64,000 bases of DNA. Source: an uncultured Coriobacteriales bacterium. GTDB taxonomy: Bacteria; Actinomycetota; Coriobacteriia; Coriobacteriales; UMGS124. Below, one piece after another: positions 51,503 through 60,107 of this stretch. The first letter of the stretch is position 1, and each line of letters begins with the position of its first letter. The translations under genes were made by a program, and so were the position numbers. A model generated the notes under the pieces. The model made no database searches, was not told the DNA's origin, and saw only the letters and a program-made list of their open reading frames with translations. The stretch spans positions 62,001 through 126,000 of the forward strand of contig CAKUAI010000002.1 in the NCBI GenBank assembly GCA_934636245.1. The letters are read 5' to 3'.

Positions 51503-53299
51503 CTATGCGCACTCTGCTGCGAGGTATTTGCGGTTGCGGCTGGTGGCGGGGGCGGTTGCCAGAACCTCTCCGGCATCGATGAGCTCGCGTATGGCACGGC
51601 GTGTGACGGGCAATGATCTTTCGCCTCGCTCGGCAATCTCATGGATGGTGAGCGGCTCAGGGTATCGCTCGCGCAGGATGTCGAGCACCCAACCGTCTTT
51701 GGTCATCATGAAGTAACGGCCTTGTTCGTCGTTGCACACACGTGCTTCGGCCTGCTTATCCTGCATATATGCTTTGAGATCCTCCTGCCATTCCGACATG
51801 GGATCATATCCTGCTGGATGGAACCCCTTGGCCTTCTCGGCGGCGCTTGGCCCAAACCCCGCGGGCGCGAAGCCGTCTTTGTCAATCCAAGAAGGAGACC
51901 ATTCTCCGGTGAAGGCATAGTCGGGCAGGGAGGTGATGCGCGGTGCGTCTTCGGAAATGCGAATCTCGGGTATCTTGAGCGGCGGATTCTCCGGAAACGT
52001 CACGTTGCCCCATTGGTCGACTTCCGGCGGCCAGATGCTCGGCCGGAAAAGCCGCACGGTAACCTGGTCGGGCGTCACTTTGAAGGACGGCGCAGGAAGC
52101 CCCTGGTCGCGCATCTTTTTTGTCATGGTGGACACGCCGCGCCCGATGCCTTCGGTGCTTGCGCTGCCGTCTATCCCGTATGGGGTGTTGCATGCGATAT
52201 GCATAAGTGAGGGATTGCGGCAACGCGATACGCCGTCGAAAAGGTTCGCAAGCGTTTTTCCACCCCAAAAGCCTCCGGGACTGGTGATTTCGATACGGTC
52301 GCGATAGATGCCGACGGTGATGCAGGTGCCGCGGAAATAAGGAGAGTACTCGCGATGCAGGACGGCATTGGCGATTGCCTCGCGGACTGCCTCCTCGGGT
52401 ACCTCGGGGATGTCGATTCGTCCCACTCCTTGCAAAACGCCGCAGCACCGCAGGTTTCTCATTACAAACGAAACGGCGCTCTGCACCATTTCGGGGAGGG
52501 GTCCTTCACAAATCCTACGGTCTGTATAGCGAAGGTTTGTCTCAAAATCATCCGCTGTACCGGGCCACGTGATGACGTCTATTGAGCATGCGGGTAGAAA
52601 GCCTTGTGGAAACGCGCCAAGTGCCACGAGGCTGCAAAGGCGCAGTTTTCCGTCCTCCGTGGTGATGCCGAGCCAAGCGAGCTTTTGTTCGAGTGTTTCA
52701 TTTGGAGCTGTTGAGCCATTCCTGCATTTGCTGAGAAAACGATTGAGCAGTTCTTGGTCTAGGTACTTTGCCGACGAGTCCTCAATTTCCTCGCGCTCTG
52801 ATGCGCTGGGCGTCATGAGGTTGACCATCTCGAAGACGTCAGTCGTGCTCATCGTGACATCGTGGTCATCGACGCGATGATAGGCTCCTGTCGGCAACCC
52901 TCGCCCCGTGACATAGCAGGGCTTGTTCTGCGGTTTGTTTTCTTCGATTCGAATAGCAACGGCTTGTCTGCCGTCGACTTCAACGCGCGCCAGTTCATAT
53001 GCAGGCGGGTTCGTGAGACGTGCCCCATTGGCCGACCCGTCGCCGATGCCATCGATGAACTGGGCGATGACTTTGTTCGCATCGAATCCTTCAGGCACGG
53101 TGAAGTTCGCGTTCTCATCGATGCCAAGCAACAGCAGGCCGCCATTGGTGTTTGCAAAGGCCGACACGCTCGCCCACACGCTTCGCCCCAGTTCGTGCTC
53201 ACAAGATTTAGCCTCACAGAGCCCGTCATCGGTGCCCTGCTGCCGCATCCTCTCGATGACTGCCATCACTTCTGTCTGCGTTGGTACCGCGCAGTTCAT
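51503..53299 (-). CDS. ATP-binding protein with AlbA_2/Schlafen-type and HATPase-type domains
   Basis: 598 residues from the ATG at 53299, behind GGAGG; the frame opens 21 codons earlier. N-terminal AlbA_2 domain (LCEAKSCEHELGRSVWASVS, ANTNGGLLLLGIDENANF, about 25-130), central HATPase_c_4-like part (VREAIANAVLHREYSPYF, IEITSPGGFWGG), and a C-terminal winged helix (LTIHEIAERGERSLPVTRRAIREL). Such proteins are often annotated as transcriptional regulators or defence-related ATPases. It has a patchy distribution and lies in an accessory stretch next to a toxin-antitoxin pair. Confidence 0.85.
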   Translation of the reverse strand: MNCAVPTQTEVMAVIERMRQQGTDDGLCEAKSCEHELGRSVWASVSAFANTNGGLLLLGIDENANFTVPEGFDANKVIAQFIDGIGDGSANGARLTNPPAYELARVEVDGRQAVAIRIEENKPQNKPCYVTGRGLPTGAYHRVDDHDVTMSTTDVFEMVNLMTPSASEREEIEDSSAKYLDQELLNRFLSKCRNGSTAPNETLEQKLAWLGITTEDGKLRLCSLVALGAFPQGFLPACSIDVITWPGTADDFETNLRYTDRRICEGPLPEMVQSAVSFVMRNLRCCGVLQGVGRIDIPEVPEEAVREAIANAVLHREYSPYFRGTCITVGIYRDRIEITSPGGFWGGKTLANLFDGVSRCRNPSLMHIACNTPYGIDGSASTEGIGRGVSTMTKKMRDQGLPAPSFKVTPDQVTVRLFRPSIWPPEVDQWGNVTFPENPPLKIPEIRISEDAPRITSLPDYAFTGEWSPSWIDKDGFAPAGFGPSAAEKAKGFHPAGYDPMSEWQEDLKAYMQDKQAEARVCNDEQGRYFMMTKDGWVLDILRERYPEPLTIHEIAERGERSLPVTRRAIRELIDAGEVLATAPATSRNRKYLAAECA

Positions 53300-53435
53300 T
53301 TTGACCTCCAAACACACGCCGGTGCATGCGCTCAGAATATCATGAATGTAAGTGATTGTCACTGACAGTATGTGACCCCTGGTCGTCCTCCAAACACAAC
53401 GAAACGTGTTTTGTCAAGAGAAACGGGGCTCGTGC

Positions 53436-53566
53436 GGGCGGGGCGCTCCCAGAGCGCGGCCTCCGCAGTGAAGACAAAGAAAGAGGCATAAGCGCGAAGC
53501 GCCCATGCCTCGGGTTTCTGCAGTCTTCGGTACGAGGATATGCCGCGCGCCGGGAGCGCCCCGCCC
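53436..53566 (+). repeat. Structured repeat with nested stems, copy D1
   Basis: Outer stem GGGCGGGGCGCTCCC (53436-53450) with its exact complement at 53552-53566. Middle stem GAAGAC (53470-53475) with GTCTTC (53523-53528). Inner stem GAGGCAT (53483-53489) with ATGCCTC (53505-53511). The left flank AACGAAACG...CGTGC is shared with the copies at 55043-55365. The 437-bp gap 53300-53736 holds nothing else I recognise. Confidence 0.85.
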
Positions 53567-53736
53567 TCGGTCCTCATTGAGGATGACCCGACCCACGAGG
53601 TAACGTACGGAGCGGGCTTCTTGCGCTTCCAGTTATCGTATCGGCTTTGCGTCGAGAACTACCGCCCGTCATGCTGCTGGTATGTACGGGATGTTGGGCT
53701 TCATGCAGGCTGATGGCAATTCATTTGCCCTAATCC

Positions 53737-54057
53737 TTAGAGCATCGCGGCCCAGTCGCGGGGCCCATAGAGCAGGCGCTCGGCCACTACGGTATGGGTG
53801 TCTCGATCGGTTGTGTAGAAAAGCATGAACTTTCCTACGGGAATCCATCGGTAGCCGCGTTTGGCGAGGTCGAAGTCGCTTACGAGCGGCCTGCCTTCGG
53901 GGAATGTGGACAAGTCGCCAACTGCCACCTCGAATGCATTGATGAACGTCTTCGCGGCTTTGGGGGAAAGCAGGGTGTTGCGCATGTACGCCGCGGCTTC
54001 GCGTAAATCCTGATAGGCCGTCTCGGTGACGAGGACATTCCATTCGGATGCTGTCAT
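53737..54057 (-). CDS. RelE/ParE-family toxin
   Basis: 106 residues. The RelE/ParE fold pattern is visible: WNVLVTETAYQDLREAAAYM at the start, FINAFEVAVGDLSTFPEGRP, and the C-terminal strands KFMLFYTTDRDTHTVVAERLLYG. Toxins of this fold cut ribosome-bound mRNA or poison gyrase. Its start overlaps the antitoxin stop by 4 bp, the standard arrangement. The frame is intact. Confidence 0.88.
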   Translation of the reverse strand: MTASEWNVLVTETAYQDLREAAAYMRNTLLSPKAAKTFINAFEVAVGDLSTFPEGRPLVSDFDLAKRGYRWIPVGKFMLFYTTDRDTHTVVAERLLYGPRDWAAML

Positions 54058-54314
54058 GAGAATTTCTCGCGCAACCTTCGAATGGCTTCGGCTGCCGGCA
54101 TCGTCCTTCCCGCTTCAACGTCGGCATGTCCGCGTTCAAGTTCCTGGACGAGTTGGGCGCGCCGCGCAAGTGCTTCGTAGGCCTCGATGCTCATAACAGC
54201 AAGGTCGCCGTCGCCGTTGCGCGTCACGAAAATGGGTGCCATTTGCTCATGACAGGTTCGCGACACCTCGTTGTACTCATTGCGCAACTTCGTGCTCGAT
54301 ATGATGCTTGGCAT
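54054..54314 (-). CDS. Phd/YefM-family antitoxin
   Basis: 86 residues. The Phd/YefM N-terminal DNA-binding and dimer region (IISSTKLRNEYNEVSRTCHE, PIFVTRNGDGDLAVMSIEAYEAL) is followed by an acidic and helical tail that binds the toxin. It is first in the operon, as expected, and with the toxin probably autorepresses the promoter. The overlap with the toxin gene couples translation. Confidence 0.9.
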   Translation of the reverse strand: MPSIISSTKLRNEYNEVSRTCHEQMAPIFVTRNGDGDLAVMSIEAYEALARRAQLVQELERGHADVEAGRTMPAAEAIRRLREKFS

Positions 54315-54416
54315 ACGACCTCCCTAGAAGAAACCTAAAGAGATTCTAGCAAAATATATGCAGCATTGTCGGCTAAGCTCCGTGAATCGTCTACAGCAGA
54401 CGGGGACAGACGCGCG

Positions 54417-54980
54417 CTACGAGAGCCAGTCGGAGGGGTTGATCGCCGTTCCCCGTTTTGGGCAGTAGAACAACGACACGTCGACACCCTCGTGCTCAAG
54501 CAGCTTCACCTTCATGTCGATGCCGCCGCCGAAGCCCGTAAGGCTTCCGTTGGAGCCGACCACGCGATGACAGGGGGCGATAACGCAAAGCGGGTTGCGG
54601 CCGACAGCGCCGCCGACGGCCCGCGCCGACTGGCGTTTGCCCGTCTGTGCTTCGATGCGCTTGGCGATGGCTCCGTACGTGGTCGTCTGCCCATAGGGTA
54701 TGTCGAGCATGCTTTCACGTACGAGCAGCTGGAAGGGGGTGGCCCGTGCCGAAAGAGGCAGCTCTCGTGGGTTGGGCTTCTCGCCTGCGAAGTAGCGGTC
54801 GAGCCAATCTCGTACCTGGGCAAAAACAGACAGGTCGTCTCGCTGCGCCATGCTGCCTTTGACGCCATAGCCAAAATAGCGGTCGTTTTCGAACCAACAC
54901 CCCACGATTGCCTCGCCGTCGCTTGCGATGGTAAGCGGGCCAATGAGGTCAGATTGGTACTCCGTGCAGTAGACTGCCAT
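54417..54980 (-). CDS. ogt: Methylated-DNA--protein-cysteine methyltransferase
   Basis: 187 residues from the ATG at 54980 (AGAAAGGA upstream); earlier ATGs in frame lack a site. The acceptor motif IAPCHRVVGSNGSLTGFGGG holds the reactive cysteine, and DIPYGQTTTYGAIAKRIEAQTG is the helix-turn-helix that flips the base. It repairs O6-alkylguanine by a single irreversible transfer. The N-terminal part lacks the Ada zinc domain, so it is a stand-alone Ogt type. Confidence 0.95.
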   Translation of the reverse strand: MAVYCTEYQSDLIGPLTIASDGEAIVGCWFENDRYFGYGVKGSMAQRDDLSVFAQVRDWLDRYFAGEKPNPRELPLSARATPFQLLVRESMLDIPYGQTTTYGAIAKRIEAQTGKRQSARAVGGAVGRNPLCVIAPCHRVVGSNGSLTGFGGGIDMKVKLLEHEGVDVSLFYCPKRGTAINPSDWLS

Positions 54981-55042
54981 GTCGAATCCTTTCTGCGCAT
55001 GAGCCATGAGTTTACGCCCGCTTCCATTTAAGGGAATCATGT

Positions 55043-55163
55043 ATCGCGGGCCCCTCCCAGAGCGCACCCCCGCCTCGCGACCCTTCGATATCCCCCGAAC
55101 CCAACGAAACGCCCTTTCGCCAGGGGAAACGTGGTTCGTGCGGGCGGGGCGCTCCCAAAGCGC
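55043..55163 (+). repeat. Truncated tandem copies of repeat D (D0 and D2)
   Basis: The block GCGACCCTTCGATATCCCCC occurs at 55077 and 55162, an 85-bp tandem period that carries the left flank and left arm (GGGCGGGGCGCTCCC in D2) of element D but no right arm. A shorter left-arm fragment (GGGcCCCTCCCAGAGCGC) precedes it at about 55048-55065. Confidence 0.7.
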
Positions 55164-55225
55164 GACCCTTCGATATCCCCCGAATCCAACAAAACGTTTT
55201 TCGCCAGGGGAAGCGTGGTTCGTGC

Positions 55226-55365
55226 GGGGCGGGCGATTCTCCCAGAGCGCGGCCCCGCAGTGAAAGCAAGAAAAGGGGCAGAAGCGCGCAACGCGCGCCC
55301 CTGCCCCGGGTTTTCGCAGCTTTCGGTACGAGGACTCGCCGTGCGTCGGGAGAATCGCCCGCCCC
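55226..55365 (+). repeat. Structured repeat with nested stems, copy D3
   Basis: Outer stem of 18 exact base pairs: 55226-55243 (GGGGCGGGCGATTCTCCC) with 55348-55365. Middle stem GAAAGC (55262-55267) with GCTTTC (55319-55324). Inner stem GGGGCAG (55275-55281) with CTGCCCC (55301-55307). All three stems differ from D1 by compensating changes, while AGAGCGCGGCC and TCGGTACGAGGA between them are kept. Together with D0/D2 it fills the 399-bp gap 54981-55379. Confidence 0.88.
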
Positions 55366-55379
55366 CTCGTCGCACAACC

Positions 55380-57704
55380 CTACTTCCCTGCCTTCTCCCT
55401 GTTGTAGTTGATGAGGCACCCTGCCAGCACAATCTGCCTCTCCTCAGGCGTCATGTCCGCCACGTAGAGCGAGGTCTTCTCGACGCGCCCCGTTGCGGCG
55501 CGCACCACCCAGCAGGAGATGTCGGCAAGCTCGTTGTTCTCGAGCGCGGCCCTGATGCCCGGCACGTAGAGCCAGTCGCCCACCTCGAAGGTGGGGTCGC
55601 CGACCAGCTGGAAGGGCACCATGCCCCAGTTCATGACGTTGGAGCGGTAGCGCTTTGTGGCGAATTCGCGCACGACGTTCGCCAGGCCGCCGATGACGCG
55701 CTGGCAGCTCGCCGCCTGCTCGCGGGCGCTGCCGTCGCCGGGCTTCACCGCGTAGATCATGCTGCCGATTTCGACCTCGCCAGCCTGCGGCACGCGACCC
55801 TCGAGCTCAGCGCAACCGCGCAGCGCGGCGAAGGCCTGCGCCACCTCGGGCGCGACCTTGGAGGGGTCGCCGCCGGCAAGGCGCGCCTTCTCCCAGGTGT
55901 CCACCGTCTTGGAGCGGCCCACATAGCCCGGGTCACGCCTGGAGAGCGTGAACTCGGCCAGACCCAGGGGGTTCGAGCGGTACGAGCTCGTCTCGCCGGA
56001 GGGGATGAGCTCGTCGGTGGTGGTCACAGCGTCCATGATCTTGGAGCACACGCGCACGAGAATGTTGTCGGCCAGGGGCTCCATGGCGGGCCAGTCTTTG
56101 ATGTTGGGGCCGTACACCAGCTCGCTTTGCGTCTGAGCATGACCGAACCCCTGGTAGACGCGTGCGTCGTAGGAGGTGCGGTCGAAGGTGTAGGCGGGAT
56201 GCTCGTCCCAGGTGTCCTCAGGTAGGTCGGTGGCGGCCGTCAGGACACCGCCTGCGGCGGCCGTGGCGGCGATGGAGCGCGCGTCCATGAGGGCGACGGC
56301 GGCGAGCTGGCCGGCACCGGGCTTGGAGCCCTCGCGGTTGGGGAAGTTGCGCGTGGTGTGGCGCACGGAAAGGCCGTCGTTGCGGGGCGTGTCGCCGGCG
56401 CCGAAGCACGGGCCGCAGAACGCCGTGCGCCAGATGGCGCCTGCCGCCATGAGGTCGAGAGCGGCGCCCAGGCGCGTGAGCTCCATGCACACGGGCTGCG
56501 AGGAGGGGTACACCGAGAGCGTGAAGTCGCCGTTGCCGCAGTTCTTGCCCTTGAGGGCGCGCGCGGCGTTCAGGACGCTGCCGAAGTTGCCGCCTGCGCA
56601 GCCTGCGATGACGCCTTGCTGCACGTGCAGCTTGCCGTCCTTCACCTTGTCGAGCAGGTGCAGCGTCGCCCTGCCGTCGCCCACCTGCTCGGCCGAGACC
56701 TCCACCTCGTGCAGGATGTCCTCGAGGTTGGCGTTGAGCTCGTCGATCGTGTGGACGCGCGAGGGGTGGAAGGGGAGCGCGATCATGGGGCGCACCTGGG
56801 AGAGGTCCACGCGCACGCAGCCCTCGTAGTAGGCGACCTCGCCGGGGCGAAGCTCGCGGTAGTCGGCCTCGCGGCCGTGCGCGCCCAGGAATTCGCGCGT
56901 CTTGTCGTCAGTCACCCAGATGGAGGACAGGCAGGTGGTCTCAGTCGTCATGACGTCCACGCCGTTGCGGAAGTCGCAGTCCATGCTCGCCACGCCGGGG
57001 CCCACGAACTCCATGACCTTGTTCTTCACATAGCCGCGGCTGAAGACCGCGCCGATGATGGCCAGCGCGATGTCCTGCGGGCCCACGCCGGGCACCGGCG
57101 CCCCTTCCAGGTAGACGCACACGACCTCGGGGCGCTTGACGTCGTAGGTGTCGCGCAACAGCTGTTTGACGAGCTCGCCGCCACCCTCGCCGATGGCCAT
57201 GGTGCCCAGGGCGCCGTAGCGGGTGTGCGAGTCGGAGCCCAGGATCATCTTGCCGCACCCGGCCATCGTCTCGCGCATGTACTGGTGGATGACGGCGATG
57301 TGGGCGGGCACGTAGATGCCGCCGTACTTCTTGGCGGCGGAGAGACCGAAGGCGTGGTCGTCCTCGTTGATGGTGCCGCCCACGGCGCACAGCGAGTTGT
57401 GGCAGTTCGTGAGCACATAGGGGATGGGGAACTCGGTGAGGCCCGAGGCGCGCGCCGTCTGGATGATGCCCACGAAGGTGATGTCGTGGCTGGCCATGGC
57501 GTCGAAGCGCAGCTTGAGGTGCTCCATGTCGGGTGCGGTGTTGTGCGCCGCCATGATGGAGTACGCCATCGTCTGCGTGCGTGCTCCTTGCGCGTCGAGC
57601 GCGCGCCCCGTCTGCTCGCTGAAGGCTTGCGCCTCGTCTGCTGCTACAAGCGTGCGCCCGTCGACAAGAAACGCGCCGCCTTCGAAAAGCTCAACTGCCG
57701 CCAT
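55380..57704 (-). CDS. ybhJ: Aconitase-family hydratase, YbhJ-like
   Basis: 774 residues. Aconitase-superfamily signatures: ILGSDSHTRYGALGTMAIGEGG near 156-178, VIAGCAGGNFGSVLNAARALKG near 372-393, and FCGPCFGAGDTPRND near 434-448 carry cysteines of the putative [4Fe-4S] site. A C-terminal swivel domain follows. The length and order fit the YbhJ group of putative hydratases rather than canonical aconitase. The substrate is unknown. A GGGGAGG site precedes the ATG. It is 141 bp downstream of the PatB-like gene on the same strand. Confidence 0.82.
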   Translation of the reverse strand: MAAVELFEGGAFLVDGRTLVAADEAQAFSEQTGRALDAQGARTQTMAYSIMAAHNTAPDMEHLKLRFDAMASHDITFVGIIQTARASGLTEFPIPYVLTNCHNSLCAVGGTINEDDHAFGLSAAKKYGGIYVPAHIAVIHQYMRETMAGCGKMILGSDSHTRYGALGTMAIGEGGGELVKQLLRDTYDVKRPEVVCVYLEGAPVPGVGPQDIALAIIGAVFSRGYVKNKVMEFVGPGVASMDCDFRNGVDVMTTETTCLSSIWVTDDKTREFLGAHGREADYRELRPGEVAYYEGCVRVDLSQVRPMIALPFHPSRVHTIDELNANLEDILHEVEVSAEQVGDGRATLHLLDKVKDGKLHVQQGVIAGCAGGNFGSVLNAARALKGKNCGNGDFTLSVYPSSQPVCMELTRLGAALDLMAAGAIWRTAFCGPCFGAGDTPRNDGLSVRHTTRNFPNREGSKPGAGQLAAVALMDARSIAATAAAGGVLTAATDLPEDTWDEHPAYTFDRTSYDARVYQGFGHAQTQSELVYGPNIKDWPAMEPLADNILVRVCSKIMDAVTTTDELIPSGETSSYRSNPLGLAEFTLSRRDPGYVGRSKTVDTWEKARLAGGDPSKVAPEVAQAFAALRGCAELEGRVPQAGEVEIGSMIYAVKPGDGSAREQAASCQRVIGGLANVVREFATKRYRSNVMNWGMVPFQLVGDPTFEVGDWLYVPGIRAALENNELADISCWVVRAATGRVEKTSLYVADMTPEERQIVLAGCLINYNREKAGK

Positions 57705-57845
57705 CGGCTATCCTCCCCATACCTTGTGCGGGTCGGTCCCGCACCGTTTGACGCAAGTCATTATCATGTGCCTTTTGAACAGGCATGTTTCGGACACGCA
57801 AATCGCCCAGATGCGGACGGGTTGCGTGCAGTTCGTGCCGCTCGG

Positions 57846-59030
57846 CTAGCGAGAAAGCCCGTTCGCGGCCGCCTCGAGCCGCTCGAGCGCCTCTTTCACC
57901 ACACTGCGCGGACACGCCACGTTCAGGCGGATGAAGCCCTCGCCCTCCTTGCCGAAGATGGAGCCCATGTCGAGCCACAGGCGCGCGTCGTGCTGGATGA
58001 AGCGCGTGAGCTCCTCGTCGGTCAGGCCCAGGCCGCGGCAGTCCACCCACAGCAGGTAGGTGCTCTCGGGCTCGGTGAACTTGAGGGTGGGAATGCGCTG
58101 GGCGATGAAGTCGCGCACGAGGGCGATATTGCCCTCGAGGTAGTCTTTGAGCTGGCCAAGCCACTCGTCGCCTTGGGCGAAGCACGCCTGCGCCGCCGCC
58201 AGCCCGAAGCAGCTCGGCTCGTCGTAGCCCGTGGCGCACACCTCGTCGGCGAAGCGCCGGCGCAGCTCAGGGTTGGGGATGAGGATGTTGGAGAGCTGCA
58301 GGCCCGCCAGGTTGAACGTCTTGGAAGGCGCGGTGCACACCACACAGTTCTGCGCGAACTCCTCGCCCAGGCTCGCGTAGCATACGTGCGGGTGGCCTGG
58401 CCGGTCGAAGTCGGCATGGATCTCGTCGGCCACCACGAGCACGCCCGCCTCCTGGCAGATCTGGCCCATGCGGCGCAGCTCGTCTTCGGTCCAGGCGCGG
58501 CCCACGGGGTTGTGCGGGTTGCTCATGATGAAAAGCGTCGGGCGCTGCTCGCGCACCACGCGCTCGAAAACGTCGAAGTCGATGCTGTAGGAACCGTCGT
58601 CGTTGCAGGTGAGGGGTGCGTTTGCGACGCGACGGCCGTTTTGGACGATCGTGTTGGCGAAGGGGTAGTACACGGGCGGCTGGATGAGCACGGTGTCGCC
58701 CTCGTGCGTGAAGCAGCGCACGGCCATGGAGAGGGCGAAGCACACGCCCGGCGTGATGACGACCCACTCCTCGCGGGGGCGGAAGCCGTGACGGCGGCCG
58801 AACCAGTCGCACATGGCGGTGTAGTAGCTCTCGGGCGTCTGCGTGTAGCCGAAGATGCCCTCCCGCGCGCGGGCCACCAGGGCGTCGATGGCAGGCTGGG
58901 GACAGCGGAAGTCCATGTCGGCCACCCACATCGAGATCTCGTCGGGGGAGTGCCCTGCCTTCTCGGCGCCGTCCCACTTGCAGCAGTTCGTGCCGCGCCT
59001 GTCGATGACCTCGTCAAAGTTGTACTGCAT
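57846..59030 (-). CDS. PatB/MalY-type PLP enzyme (probable cystathionine beta-lyase)
   Basis: 394 residues from the ATG at 59030 (MQYNFDEVIDRRGTNCCKWD is the usual start; the frame opens 8 codons earlier). PatB/MalY features: DEISMWVADMDFRCPQPAI, FIMSNPHNPVGRAWTEDEL and the PLP lysine in TAPSKTFNLAGLQLSN. These enzymes cleave cystathionine or related C-S bonds to give homocysteine, pyruvate and ammonia. With metA at 60108 this suggests local methionine metabolism genes, though they are on opposite strands. Confidence 0.9.
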   Translation of the reverse strand: MQYNFDEVIDRRGTNCCKWDGAEKAGHSPDEISMWVADMDFRCPQPAIDALVARAREGIFGYTQTPESYYTAMCDWFGRRHGFRPREEWVVITPGVCFALSMAVRCFTHEGDTVLIQPPVYYPFANTIVQNGRRVANAPLTCNDDGSYSIDFDVFERVVREQRPTLFIMSNPHNPVGRAWTEDELRRMGQICQEAGVLVVADEIHADFDRPGHPHVCYASLGEEFAQNCVVCTAPSKTFNLAGLQLSNILIPNPELRRRFADEVCATGYDEPSCFGLAAAQACFAQGDEWLGQLKDYLEGNIALVRDFIAQRIPTLKFTEPESTYLLWVDCRGLGLTDEELTRFIQHDARLWLDMGSIFGKEGEGFIRLNVACPRSVVKEALERLEAAANGLSR

Positions 59031-59062
59031 GATTTTGCACTCTCTTTCAACCAAAGGCGACA

Positions 59063-59144
59063 GGGATGCGCTGTGGCAAGGCGCTCAGGGCCGATGTGTA
59101 CTGGAGTACATGAGGCCCTGAGGAACGCAGCCACAGCGCATCCC
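59063..59144 (-). repeat. Palindromic repeat, copy B6
   Basis: An 82-bp element with an exact 15-bp outer stem: GGGATGCGCTGTGGC (59063-59077) and its complement at 59130-59144. On the minus strand it reads TGCGTTCC, TCAGGGCC, core TGTACTCCAGTACA, GGCCCTGA, GCGCCTTGCC, so the inner stem is also complementary. It lies between the PatB-like gene and an unknown gene. Confidence 0.88.
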
Positions 59145-59151
59145 GGGACTT

Positions 59152-59886
59152 CTAGTTCTTGACGCTCAGCACGTTGCCGGCCATGGCCTTGACCTTCTTG
59201 GCACGCACCATGCGCAGGATGCCTGAGGGGTCGATGTGCCACACGGCAAATGAGGGCAGGCCGTCGACCGAGTCGCGCATGTAGTCGATGAGCTGGGCGA
59301 GCATCTGCAGGCCGGGCAGGTCGGTGTCGGCGGCAGCCTCCTCGTCGCCCTCGCCGTCCTCGTTCTCGTGCGCCACAAGGTAGCTCAGGGCCGCCTGGCG
59401 GGTGGTGGTGCCCACGTGGATGCGCAGGCCTTCGGGCGCGGGGACGGGCTCGTAGTCGAAGGGGTTCTCGTCGCCTTCCTGCGTATCCTGCTCGCCCTCG
59501 GGCTCCTCGCAGGCGCCTTCGCTCTCGCCGTCTGCCGGCGTGCGCTCCGCGTCAGCGGTTTCCTCGCTATCTTCCTGCTCGTCGGCCTTGACCTCAGCTT
59601 CCATCTTCGCGCGCTCGATGGCGGCCTGCGTGGCCTCCATCACCTCGCCTCGCGCGGCTTCCAGGTCGAAGTCCTCAGGGATGAGAGTCTTGGCCTGCGC
59701 CCATACCTCTACCGGTGAGCTGGCCTTTTTAGCGTTTTCGAGCGACTCGGGATCAACCACGAGGCGCGCGGAGTCCCAGCGGCCCTCCACAATCTGGCGG
59801 CCCCACTCGTCGAGCTCGGCGCGGTCGGTGTAGAAAAGCCACGCGGCGCGGCGCGGGTCGTCTCCCTTGTTCATGAGAACGGGCAT
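59152..59886 (-). CDS. Unknown acidic protein
   Basis: 244 residues from the ATG at 59886 (GGGAG upstream). The N-terminal 85 residues (NKGDDPRRAAWLFYTDRAEL, VEGRWDSARLVVDPESLENA, SSPVEVWAQAKTLIPEDF) and the C-terminal 70 (LQMLAQLIDYMRDSVDGLPS, FAVWHIDPSGILRMVRAKKV) look folded. The middle (about 100-150) is a Glu/Asp-rich linker. No family is recognised; there is no signal peptide or membrane span. It is divergent from metA with 221 bp between starts. Confidence 0.65.
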   Translation of the reverse strand: MPVLMNKGDDPRRAAWLFYTDRAELDEWGRQIVEGRWDSARLVVDPESLENAKKASSPVEVWAQAKTLIPEDFDLEAARGEVMEATQAAIERAKMEAEVKADEQEDSEETADAERTPADGESEGACEEPEGEQDTQEGDENPFDYEPVPAPEGLRIHVGTTTRQAALSYLVAHENEDGEGDEEAAADTDLPGLQMLAQLIDYMRDSVDGLPSFAVWHIDPSGILRMVRAKKVKAMAGNVLSVKN

Positions 59887-60107
59887 GGTTGCTCCCATCG
59901 TCGAAGTGTCGTCTGGGCAGGAATTATAGGCCGTACGAGGTCCCCGCCGCTATCAGTCGCGCCGATGGCTGGCAATCAAAACATATCGCACCCGCGCATC
60001 GTTCTTCGCCGCACTTGGCCGCCGGAGAGGGTATCTTTATCCCTTGGAAATTTGAGCCATTCAAAACGACCCCGCACGAGCCATGTGCCTTCTCCCAAGG
60101 AGCCCCC

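Noticed and set aside
55077..55200. Tandem 85-bp repeats as a CRISPR array
   Set aside because: Only two or three units, repeats far longer than CRISPR repeats, no spacers and no cas genes; the units are left ends of element D.
59887..60107. SAM or other methionine riboswitch before metA
   Set aside because: No conserved SAM-riboswitch core or matched stems were found in the 221-bp leader.
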